From Acidobacteriota bacterium (lineage in GTDB: Bacteria > Acidobacteriota > Terriglobia > UBA7540), in the NCBI GenBank assembly GCA_004298155.1, contig SCRD01000007.1, positions 62,001 through 126,000 on the forward strand: DNA of 64,000 nt, given 5' to 3'. Below, one piece after another: positions 9,001-16,090 of this stretch. The stretch's first letter is position 1; the number at the start of each line of letters is the position of its first letter. The position numbers were made by a program, and so were the translations under genes. Below the pieces are notes generated by a model. The model saw only the letters and a program-made list of their open reading frames with translations. It was not told the origin of the DNA and did no database searches.

Positions 9001-10563
9001 AACGGGCCGCGGGCGCATGGAAAGGGCGGCAAGCGGAGTATCGTCGCCCATGGAACCCACCGGCTCTTTTTTCATGCCGGCCAGCGGTTTGATCAGGAGT
9101 TCCAGATCTTCCTCAGTGTAACCGACTGCGCGCTGCAAGGCGACGAAGGCTGCGTGGTCAGTGGACGACAGGCGGTCTTCAGCGGCTTCCACCAGCCCGC
9201 TTTCCTCGGCCTTGAAGCGCGGCAGGAAGAGCATGTTGTTCCGAATCCATTTGCGGTATTTCCGGGCGTGGGAGACCTGCTTTTTGAGCTGCTCGTTCTT
9301 GAAAATCTTTTTGTGTTCCAGGTCCACCAGAAGAATCTGGCCGGGGCCGAGCCGTCCCTTTTCCTGCACTCTCTCGGGCTCAATGGGCAGCACGCCAACT
9401 TCAGACCCCAGGACAACCAGGCCGTCCCGCGTGATGGTATAACGAGCGGGGCGCAAACCATTGCGATCGAGCGCGGCGCCCACCAAAGGGCCATCCAGAA
9501 ATGCCATGGCGGCAGGGCCGTCCCACGGCTCCATCAGGCAGGAGTGGTAATGATAAAAAGCCTGAACATCAGCGGGGATTTCAACCGAACCCTCCCAGGC
9601 TTCAGGGATCATCATCAGCAGCGCGTGATGCACTGCGCGGCCCGAACGTGTGAGCAGTTCAAGGACGTTGTCAAAGCTTGCCGAATCGCTCCCTCCAGGC
9701 TGTATCACCGGCTTCAACCATTCGGATTCATTGCCCCAGATGGGATGGTCCAGCACAGCTTCACGCGCCCGCATCCAGTTGCGGTTTCCCATCAGAGTAT
9801 TGATTTCGCCATTATGCGCGACCAGGCGGAAGGGCTGTGCCAGAAACCAGGTGGGCGAAGTGTTGGTGCTGTAGCGCTGGTGATAAAGGGCAGCGGAAGT
9901 CTTGAATTCCGGGTCCACAAGGTCTTTGTAGAAAATCCCAAGCTGAGAGGGAGCCATCAGCCCTTTATAAATAATATTGCGCGAAGAGAATGACGGGATG
10001 TAACAGTCTGCAATCTTTGCCTCGGCGATGCGCCTTTCGATTTCCTTGCGAGTCAGGTAAAGGATCTGTTCAAATTCACGTTCCTGGTCAGCCGGTTGCG
10101 CCACCAGCAGATGCCAGATGGCCGGCTGGCTCTCGCGGGCCTGGGGCCCGAGCGCCTCCGGATTCACGGGAACCTGGCGCCACCCCGCCACGTAAAGCCC
10201 CCGGTTTCGCACCGCTTCCTCAGCGGCAAACATGGCCCGGGCGCGCGCTACTCCGTCGGAGGGAAAGAAAAAAACGCCGACTGCAGTACGCCAATGCGGT
10301 TGGAAACCGGAATTGAGGCGGCGCGCTTCCTGCGCAAAAAAATCAGAGGGAAGCTGGACGGCAATGCCCGCGCCGTCACCGCTGGCCCCGTCAGCGTCGA
10401 CACCGCCACGGTGCGTCAGGCACCCCAGGCATTCGAGCGCCTGAGTGACGACACGGTGCGACGCCGGAGAGTTGAGGTCAGCGACAAATCCCACTCCGCA
10501 GGCGTCGTGCTCGTCGCGCTGGTTCAAGCCGCGAGGGCCTTCGTCTCCCATTCTTTTCTTCAT
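6034..10563 (-). CDS. gltB: Glutamate synthase (NADPH/ferredoxin), large subunit
   Basis: A 1509-residue glutamate synthase alpha subunit, which transfers the amide nitrogen of glutamine to 2-oxoglutarate to give two glutamates. It begins with a class II glutaminase domain; the nucleophilic Cys is residue 22 (H-D-A-C-G-V-G-F), exposed after propeptide removal as is usual. The central and FMN-binding synthase domains follow, including G-E-G-G-E-D, I-K-M-A-Q-G-S-K-P-G-E-G-G and S-G-H-D-G-G-T-G-A-S-P. The 3Fe-4S cysteines are in C-V-M-A-R-Q-C-H-L-N-T-C-P-V-G. The C-terminus is a GXGXG beta-helix domain. The ATG at 10563 is my choice; an in-frame TTG lies at 10599 and no ideal Shine-Dalgarno decides it. 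The small subunit gltD is not adjacent. Confidence 0.96.
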   Translation of the reverse strand: MKKRMGDEGPRGLNQRDEHDACGVGFVADLNSPASHRVVTQALECLGCLTHRGGVDADGASGDGAGIAVQLPSDFFAQEARRLNSGFQPHWRTAVGVFFFPSDGVARARAMFAAEEAVRNRGLYVAGWRQVPVNPEALGPQARESQPAIWHLLVAQPADQEREFEQILYLTRKEIERRIAEAKIADCYIPSFSSRNIIYKGLMAPSQLGIFYKDLVDPEFKTSAALYHQRYSTNTSPTWFLAQPFRLVAHNGEINTLMGNRNWMRAREAVLDHPIWGNESEWLKPVIQPGGSDSASFDNVLELLTRSGRAVHHALLMMIPEAWEGSVEIPADVQAFYHYHSCLMEPWDGPAAMAFLDGPLVGAALDRNGLRPARYTITRDGLVVLGSEVGVLPIEPERVQEKGRLGPGQILLVDLEHKKIFKNEQLKKQVSHARKYRKWIRNNMLFLPRFKAEESGLVEAAEDRLSSTDHAAFVALQRAVGYTEEDLELLIKPLAGMKKEPVGSMGDDTPLAALSMRPRPVYHYFRQMFAQVTNPPIDPLRESLVMALNLYLGARHSVLVESPEHARMIRLESPLLFDTELTELKKLGEEKFKPVTVSVLFPAIQGPEGMTAAIDRIRQECLAAVKQGSSILILSDRGVDAGHASVPMLLVVGAVVEHLIAEGVGNKADLVLETAEAWESHQFACLVAYGAAGINPYLALEVVADLAGLGELGEISVIEALENFRSGIETGVKKIMSKMGISTLASYQGGKFFEIIGLDQDVVKEFFPDTRSLIGGRKLVDLANDVIARHAEAFPAGAQRPEFAGYYRFRKGFERHAFSPQVVRNLQKAAKDGDAENYKAFAREVDEREPITLRDLLKFVPAKPIPIEEVEPVEAIWKRFTSQAMSLGALSPEAQHSLAVAMNRIGARSNTGEGGEDANVYYVELENGDSAENKIKQVASARFGVTPEYLVRAEQLEIKMAQGSKPGEGGQLPSHKVTPMIARVRRAVEGISLISPPPHHDIYSIEDLAQLIYDLREINPSATIAVKLVSQAGVGTVASGVAKANADVVLISGHDGGTGASPLISVKNTGSPWEMGLSEAHQCLVENGLRSRVRLRADGGLKTGRDVVVAAMLGADEFGFGTSALVALGCVMARQCHLNTCPVGVATQREDLRKKFPNDPGRLVNYLRLLAQNIREILAQLGFRSIEEIVGRTDLLIPTGYRIEGRRGQFDLRPLLHRPDPEIRSSVRARTPARNLDALALRMAEDVKQALDQGVSIVREYKISNVNRTIGARAANVIALRFGNRGMKDQTAEFRFQGSAGQSFGAFLTEGLRLVLDGEANDYVGKGLGGGEVIIRPPKESAFSSNENVIMGNAVLYGATAGRLFAAGRAGERFAVRNCGAIAVVEGAGDHACEYMTGGAVVILGETGRNFGAGMTNGVAFVLDTVGRFEQRYNPELVKIERVIEPGDSHLLRQLVMAHAEKTGSKTAWDILDNWSLSLLSFWKVQPGSKPANSPAEPVPLSSNQPAQV

Positions 10564-10970
10564 AGAACCGAGTTTAGACACCACTCCTCCGACCAGCAAG
10601 ACTATTTTCCTTCTTTCATACAGGCCCTGGGAAATGAATAGTTTTTATGGTTCGTATAAATAACTGTATGGATTCTTTCATCATACGCTAAGCCGTTTCG
10701 AATGAACCTCATGAGCACACAGGCAGCAACTTTTCCGCCAACCGCCTTTCCATCGCCTCCATATATGCCAGCAGCGCCATCAGCCTGCTGCGCAAGCTTT
10801 GCTGCACAGACAATCACATTAGCAGCCTGACATCTTCCACCATAGCTCCTCCACAACGTGCATCTTAGAGCGCGAAAAGCTGGCAGGCGCAGAGATACAA
10901 ATTCATGGTAGATTGACCTTTTTGCTTCAGCGAGGCTATTGCCCGTCATTTCATTCCTGGAGATTTGCCT
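10564..10970. promoter_or_regulatory. 407-bp divergent intergenic region
   Basis: It separates the divergent gltB (minus) and S10-type peptidase (plus) genes, so promoters for both should lie here. The part at 10600-10690 is AT-rich (TTATTTATACG, TAAAAACTATTC on the minus strand), a plausible place for the gltB promoter, but no consensus pair is clear. No RNA motif was recognised. A minus-strand frame running from here into the peptidase gene was judged an antisense shadow. Confidence 0.35.
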
Positions 10971-12590
10971 GTGAGAAGGTCCATCCTGAGGATCGCCGCG
11001 ATTTCTTGCGTTGTTCTGGCGCTCGCGCCTGTGGCTAGGGCGCAGGAGAAAGAGGAGAAACCGCCCGCCAGATCCGAGGCGGCAAAAATCGAACCGTTCA
11101 AGCCGGAAGAGCAGCAGACCAAAGGCTCGGTGACGATAGGCGGCCGCGTGATTGAATATGATGCCTACGCCGGAACGCTGGTTGTGCATCCCAAAAAGCC
11201 GGATGACGCCGCGGATGATGCGGACCCGCCCGCTGACAGGCCCGGAGGCCAGACAGCGGAAGCCAGCATGTTTTACGTGGCGTACTTCAAAAGCGGCGAG
11301 AAGGACACGACGCGTCCCGTCACGTTTGTCTACAACGGCGGGCCGGGTTCCTCAACCGTGTGGCTGCACATGGGGGCATTCGGGCCGCGGCGCGTGGTGA
11401 CGGCAGACGACACCCACACACCGCCCGCGCCCTATCGCGTTGTGAACAACGACTACAGCCTGCTCGATGTGAGCGACCTGGTGTTTGTGGATGCGCCGGG
11501 AACCGGCTTCAGCCGCATCCAGGGGAGGAATGCGAAAAAGGAATTCTACGGAGTCGATCAGGATGCGTATGCGTTTGCCGGCTTCATCCTGCAGTTCCTC
11601 TCGAAGTACGGGCGATGGAATTCACCGAAATTCCTGTTTGGGGAAAGTTACGGCACTACACGTTCTGCCGTGCTGGCCAACCTGCTGGAAACCGAACACG
11701 ACATTGACCTGAACGGGGTGATCCTATTGTCGCAGATCCTCAACTTTGACCTTAGCCCTGACGGTCCTGAGTCGAACCCCGGCATCGATCTGCCTTATGA
11801 GCTGGCGCTGCCCACCTATGCGGCCACAGCGTGGTACCACCACAAGCTGCAAAATGCTCCGGCGGAATTGCAGCCGCTGCTTGCCGAGGTGGAGCATTTC
11901 GCAATGACTGACTACGCGGAAGCGCTCGAAAAAGGTTCTGATTTGCCTGCGGACCAACGGCGCGCCATCGCGGAAAAGCTGCACGATTACACCGGCCTTC
12001 CGGTGGCCTACATCGAGAAGGCTGGGCTGCGCATCGACGGCGGCGAGTTTGAAAAGACACTTCAGGACGCCCAGGACCTGACGACAGGCCGGCTCGACAC
12101 GCGCTTCTCCGGCCCCACCTACGACCCGCTGAGCAAGGAGGCCGAGTACGACCCGCAATCAGCGGCCATCAGCGCCGCCTACGTGGCTGCATTCAATGAT
12201 TATGTGCGGAAAGAGTTGAAGTTTGGAGTGGATGAAGAATACAAGCCTGAAATTGAAATATGGAAAACCTGGAATTTTTTGCACAAGCTTCCCGGCCAGA
12301 GCGAGCCGGAACAGCAGTCCGCAAACGTATTACCCGACCTCGCACGAGCCATGAAGTATAATCCCGACCTCCGGGTGATGCTGAACTCCGGCTATTTCGA
12401 TCTTGCCACACCTTTCTTCGAAGGCATTTATGAAATGAGCCATCTTCCCATGCCGGCCAGCCTGCAGAAAAACATCGAAATTAAGCACTATCAGTCAGGG
12501 CACATGGTCTATGCCCACCAGGCATCGCTGAAAGAACTGCACGACAACGTAGCCGCCTTTATCCTCAAGGGAGATCAGCACAAACCCTGA
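10971..12590 (+). CDS. Secreted S10-family serine carboxypeptidase-like protein
   Basis: A 539-residue exported alpha/beta-hydrolase of the peptidase S10 type. I start at the GTG at 10971, preceded by CTGGAG at workable spacing; the in-frame TTG at 10965 is too close to that site. Residues 1-24 are a signal peptide (R-R-S-I-L-R-I-A-A-I-S...A-R-A-Q). The family oxyanion motif is Y-N-G-G-P-G-S-S, the nucleophile lies in F-G-E-S-Y-G-T-T-R, the Asp in L-N-S-G-Y-F-D-L-A-T-P and the His in S-G-H-M-V-Y-A-H. S10 enzymes release C-terminal residues at acid pH; bacterial members are common in acidobacteria. The neighbours give no clue to a substrate. Confidence 0.88.
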   Translation: MRRSILRIAAISCVVLALAPVARAQEKEEKPPARSEAAKIEPFKPEEQQTKGSVTIGGRVIEYDAYAGTLVVHPKKPDDAADDADPPADRPGGQTAEASMFYVAYFKSGEKDTTRPVTFVYNGGPGSSTVWLHMGAFGPRRVVTADDTHTPPAPYRVVNNDYSLLDVSDLVFVDAPGTGFSRIQGRNAKKEFYGVDQDAYAFAGFILQFLSKYGRWNSPKFLFGESYGTTRSAVLANLLETEHDIDLNGVILLSQILNFDLSPDGPESNPGIDLPYELALPTYAATAWYHHKLQNAPAELQPLLAEVEHFAMTDYAEALEKGSDLPADQRRAIAEKLHDYTGLPVAYIEKAGLRIDGGEFEKTLQDAQDLTTGRLDTRFSGPTYDPLSKEAEYDPQSAAISAAYVAAFNDYVRKELKFGVDEEYKPEIEIWKTWNFLHKLPGQSEPEQQSANVLPDLARAMKYNPDLRVMLNSGYFDLATPFFEGIYEMSHLPMPASLQKNIEIKHYQSGHMVYAHQASLKELHDNVAAFILKGDQHKP

Positions 12591-12654
12591 GGCTGCGCGC
12601 CTGGTAAGAACAAAGGTGCGCGTGCCGCCCGAGTTATGGGATGATGCCCGGACG

Positions 12655-14331
12655 CTATTTTCTCTGGAGGAGAATTGCCCAATCGCCACTGTCGGCGGCT
12701 GGGGGCGAGGTCCATGACGGGCCCATCGCGTCAGGCAGTGCGGTTTTCTCTCCCGTGCGCGGATTGAACCACTTGGCCTGGTAAGCGCCGGGCTCAAGCT
12801 TCACCGTTACCGGGCCAGCCATGGGCAGATAGACTACATAAAGCTTTCCGGGATCTCGAAGGCAGAAGTCGCCGTGGGTCACCAGCGAGTCGTCGGGGTT
12901 TGTCTTCCACCAGTCAAAGCTTGTGAAGAAGTCCACCATGTGAGCGTAACCGTGCAGCATCACCATGCTGCTGTCACCGCGGCCATTCACCCAGCCGCCT
13001 CCAGTATCCGGCCAGACCCCTGTGCCGCGCTTGGCCGTTTCTCCAGTGGTCTGGTAAGCCCCGGCCATGGAGAACTCCCACGCTGCGCGCCGCAGGGCCT
13101 CAGCCGACTGGCCGTTGGGAAAATTGGGACTCCACGTCGGGTAATGATCTTCGTACCCGTACTCTTCGTTGACCTGCGGAATGATGCGGCCGGTTGCCAC
13201 CTGCAACATTCGCTGGTTCAACATCCAGGGATGATAGGGCTGGTGCCATTCCTGAAAAGAGGTAAAGCCAAACCATTTGGAGGTGCGGTCCTGATGAGTG
13301 TTGTCAACCGGATGATCGGTCCCCAAATGATGATAAGGGTCGAGTTGCTCCACCAGGAGCGTGCCCATTTCGTGCGACCAGGCCAGGCTGCGGAATGAAC
13401 TGATGTCGTCACCCAGGTCCCAGGTGATATTTGAAAACGCGCTGAAGCGGGCCGCCGCGTAACTGAAATAGCGTTTTTCGTCTTCGCTCAAGGCCGCAGG
13501 ATGCACTTTCGAGTCGTTCCATTCCATGATCACCGAAATAATCATGTCTTTGGACCGCGCGTACCTCAGCATGCGCTCCCACTTCTGGAAGTACTTCACG
13601 TTGAAGCGCGTGTAGTCAAAGCCCGGATTGTCAACGCTCGTGGGCCGCTCGGCAACCCAGACATTTAGAAACGGTTGGAATTCGCCTGACGGGATGATGG
13701 GCTCGCCCCAGAAACTGTTGGCGGCACGCCCCGCAAGCAGCACGCGAATGCGATTGACTTCAAGCGACGAGAGGCGGCGAATAATGCCGCGAATGACGCT
13801 GTCATTTCTCCAGCCCATCATCAGAAATGCTGTTGTGCCGTTCCAGAAATAATGCTGCCCCGTTCCTTCCCAGATGAAATGCCAGGGGTATTGGGGGTCA
13901 ACGCGCAATGTCCCCTTGAGGCGCCCGTCTGTCGCGCGGAAAGTTCCCTCGTGGGATTTCGTGAAACTGCCTTGCTTGTAAGTCAGCACGTAGGTGTACT
14001 CACCCGGGTTGCTCGGCATAAACCGAATGCGATACACGCTGCCGTCCGCAGAATCACAGAAGCCCTCGACATGCGTCGGCGCCTGCCCGGCCATTGCAAA
14101 CTGGCCCGTCACATTGGCTTGAGTGAATGGATTTTGGACGTCTGGCGAGGTGACCGTGATGGTTACTTCCACAAAATCGTAGGCGCTGATTGACTCAGCG
14201 GATTGGGAAAAAGAAACACGTCCCGGTGCTGCGTTCAGCATGCCCGCCGCAGCGCCCAACATCGCGATCAACAATATAAGCATCCTGGATCTGCATCGCA
14301 CGGACGCGGTGTTCTTCAACGTAGCAATCAT
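12655..14331 (-). CDS. Exported DUF5060/DUF4038 glycoside hydrolase-like protein
   Basis: A 558-residue protein with a signal peptide (L-I-L-L-I-A-M-L-G-A-A-A-G) near residues 18-35. An immunoglobulin-like DUF5060 domain covers roughly residues 40-135. A TIM-barrel DUF4038/apiosidase-like domain follows, recognisable from Y-F-W-N-G-T-T-A-F-L-M-M-G-W, with candidate acidic residues in I-S-V-I-M-E-W-N-D-S and N-E-E-Y-G-Y-E-D. The last 80 residues (V-V-Y-L-P...W-F-N-P-R-T-G-E) match the putative collagen-binding C-terminal module often seen on such enzymes. It lies 68 bp downstream of the rhamnonate-dehydratase-like gene on the same strand, suggesting co-transcription and a joint role in plant or microbial polysaccharide use. 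The exact bond cleaved is unknown. Confidence 0.8.
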   Translation of the reverse strand: MIATLKNTASVRCRSRMLILLIAMLGAAAGMLNAAPGRVSFSQSAESISAYDFVEVTITVTSPDVQNPFTQANVTGQFAMAGQAPTHVEGFCDSADGSVYRIRFMPSNPGEYTYVLTYKQGSFTKSHEGTFRATDGRLKGTLRVDPQYPWHFIWEGTGQHYFWNGTTAFLMMGWRNDSVIRGIIRRLSSLEVNRIRVLLAGRAANSFWGEPIIPSGEFQPFLNVWVAERPTSVDNPGFDYTRFNVKYFQKWERMLRYARSKDMIISVIMEWNDSKVHPAALSEDEKRYFSYAAARFSAFSNITWDLGDDISSFRSLAWSHEMGTLLVEQLDPYHHLGTDHPVDNTHQDRTSKWFGFTSFQEWHQPYHPWMLNQRMLQVATGRIIPQVNEEYGYEDHYPTWSPNFPNGQSAEALRRAAWEFSMAGAYQTTGETAKRGTGVWPDTGGGWVNGRGDSSMVMLHGYAHMVDFFTSFDWWKTNPDDSLVTHGDFCLRDPGKLYVVYLPMAGPVTVKLEPGAYQAKWFNPRTGEKTALPDAMGPSWTSPPAADSGDWAILLQRK

Positions 14332-14399
14332 GGTCGTTGCCTCTAGTAAAGATGCATTCCAGAATCCCGGTTCCCGGCGCGCGGCTGGACTTGGTTCGT

Positions 14400-15686
14400 C
14401 TAATCAACAACCAGTTCCCAGCCGAAACCCGGGCGGTCGGGAGGGCGCATGTAAACGCCTTCAGGGCCGCGGGTGATCTGGTTCTCTTCTTCAAAACGCT
14501 GGTAGACTTCCGGCGTGCCGCCCGGAGGCGGCAGAAACATTTCGCACCACGGGCTGTTGGTGGTGGCCATGATAAAGTGCGCTCCGCCGTGCGACCATCC
14601 TGCATGAGGAATCACAGGAATGTTCCAGGCAGCGGCCAGTGCGGCAATGTGGCGCAGTTCGGTGAGCCCGCCGCACCAGGTGATGTCCGGCTGCCAGACG
14701 TCAACGGCGTTGTATTGCAGTAGCAGCCGGAATCCCCACCGCGTATACTCATGCTCGCCGGTGGCCAGCCTGGTGGTTCGGATCCGCGAATGGAGCCTCT
14801 TGAAGCCGTCGTAGTCGTCGGGGGGCAGGCACTCCTCGATCCAGTTGATGCGGTAAGGGGCAACTATTTCCGCCAATTCGACGGTGTAATCTTCGGTGAG
14901 CGCCATCCAGCAATCCAGCATGATGTCGCCGTCGGGCCCCAGGGCCTCTCTTGTTGTTCGCACCAGTTCGGCGTTCCTTTTCAGCCCGTCGCGGCCGTCC
15001 GCCGGTCCGTAAGGAACAGCCAGCTTCAGCCTCTTGTATCCGAACTTGAGGTGCTGTTCGATGTCATTGCCCGTGCAGTAAGCAGGGATTCTGGGTTTGG
15101 TTTCCCCTCCCAGCAACTTGTAAACAGGCAAGCCGAGGGCTTTGCCGATGATGTCCCACAGCGCCAGGTCCAGCGCGCTGATAGCGTTGATCACCAGTCC
15201 CTTGCGCCCATAATAAAGCGTGGAGCGCCACATGATGTCCCAAAGTTCCTCTACGTTAAACGGGTCTTCGCCGAGCAGCAGCTTGGTGAGGTGTTTCTCA
15301 ATCACATAGCTGCATCCCGGCCCGCCGAAGCCGATGCCCTTGATTCCCTTGTCGGTTGAAATCTCGACTGCATCGGGCCCCAGATCATCTGCCATAAAGG
15401 AAGTTCGCTTCGCCTTGTATTTGGGATAAATGGACATGGGGTTCGCCACCAGGGCTCCGCCTGTGCTCCAGGAGCCGGGGGTCGGCTCGTAAGCAGGCAA
15501 TGGTCTTGCAGGCCGGGGCCGCACCATTCGCACGCCAATGATTTTCAGTTTGCTTGGCTCGCCACGAAAAGCCAGCGGAGCAGGTGACGGCAAAGGCGCT
15601 GCCGCGCCACGTCCCGGCCCAACCGCCCCGGCCAAGGCCCCCAATGACATCGCCGTACCGGCTCCTATGAATCTTCTGCGGTCCAT
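14400..15686 (-). CDS. Tat-exported L-rhamnonate dehydratase-like enolase-superfamily enzyme
   Basis: A 428-residue member of the mandelate racemase/muconate lactonizing branch of the enolase superfamily. The ATG at 15686 follows AGGAGG by six bases. The closest family I recognise is L-rhamnonate dehydratase (RhmD), from shared motifs L-D-L-A-L-W-D-I-I-G-K, M-L-D-C-W-M (first Mg ligand), W-I-E-E-C-L-P-P (second), T-G-E-H-E (third), Q-P-D-I-T-W-C-G-G-L-T and a P-H-A-G catalytic His region. Such enzymes dehydrate acid sugars to 2-keto-3-deoxy acids. The N-terminus M-D-R-R-R-F-I-G-A-G is a twin-arginine signal, odd for a cytosolic catabolic enzyme. It leads an apparent operon with the DUF4038 hydrolase. 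The substrate assignment is tentative. Confidence 0.82.
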   Translation of the reverse strand: MDRRRFIGAGTAMSLGALAGAVGPGRGAAAPLPSPAPLAFRGEPSKLKIIGVRMVRPRPARPLPAYEPTPGSWSTGGALVANPMSIYPKYKAKRTSFMADDLGPDAVEISTDKGIKGIGFGGPGCSYVIEKHLTKLLLGEDPFNVEELWDIMWRSTLYYGRKGLVINAISALDLALWDIIGKALGLPVYKLLGGETKPRIPAYCTGNDIEQHLKFGYKRLKLAVPYGPADGRDGLKRNAELVRTTREALGPDGDIMLDCWMALTEDYTVELAEIVAPYRINWIEECLPPDDYDGFKRLHSRIRTTRLATGEHEYTRWGFRLLLQYNAVDVWQPDITWCGGLTELRHIAALAAAWNIPVIPHAGWSHGGAHFIMATTNSPWCEMFLPPPGGTPEVYQRFEEENQITRGPEGVYMRPPDRPGFGWELVVD

Positions 15687-16090
15687 GTCGGTCCTCCTCG
15701 TCCTGACAAGGGCAAACTGCTCTTGCAGCGTGCTGAGGATGCTTTTTGTGCTTGCAGACTTTGAATGGCAACCGGCGCGCGGGTGGCGGAGTCGCCCGAC
15801 AGGGCTCATATCCGCCGCTTGCCCGCATCGGTCGAACCGCTGCTATGGGTCCGGTCCCGGCGCACAGACTACCACGCAGCGGGCGGGCGAGTCTATGGCT
15901 ACCGCGCCACGGGAGGAACTGTTTGATTCACGATGGGAAGGGAAGGCGAAGTTCCAGCGCTGGATGTATCGCGGCCCCTCAAAAGGCCGGAGCGCTCTTC
16001 TGCGAAAGCCGGATGTGATGCCGGTCACTGCCCTGATTGGGACGTGCGGATATTTTACAGAAGAAGGATGTTTGCCAGGGAATAGAAACC
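15687..16090. promoter_or_regulatory. 404-bp divergent intergenic region
   Basis: It lies between the divergent dehydratase-like gene (minus) and the GMC oxidoreductase (plus), so it should hold both promoters. The sequence is GC-rich and I see no consensus promoter, hairpin or repeat worth naming. In-frame sequence upstream of the GMC ATG is not protein-like. Confidence 0.3.

Noticed and set aside
8869-9993. Long plus-strand frame opposite gltB
   Set aside because: It is antisense to conserved glutamate synthase sequence; length is explained by high GC content.
10602-11189. Minus-strand open frame of 195 codons opposite the S10-type peptidase start
   Set aside because: It is antisense to a clearly conserved gene and rich in Arg, Ala and Gly, as expected of a shadow frame.
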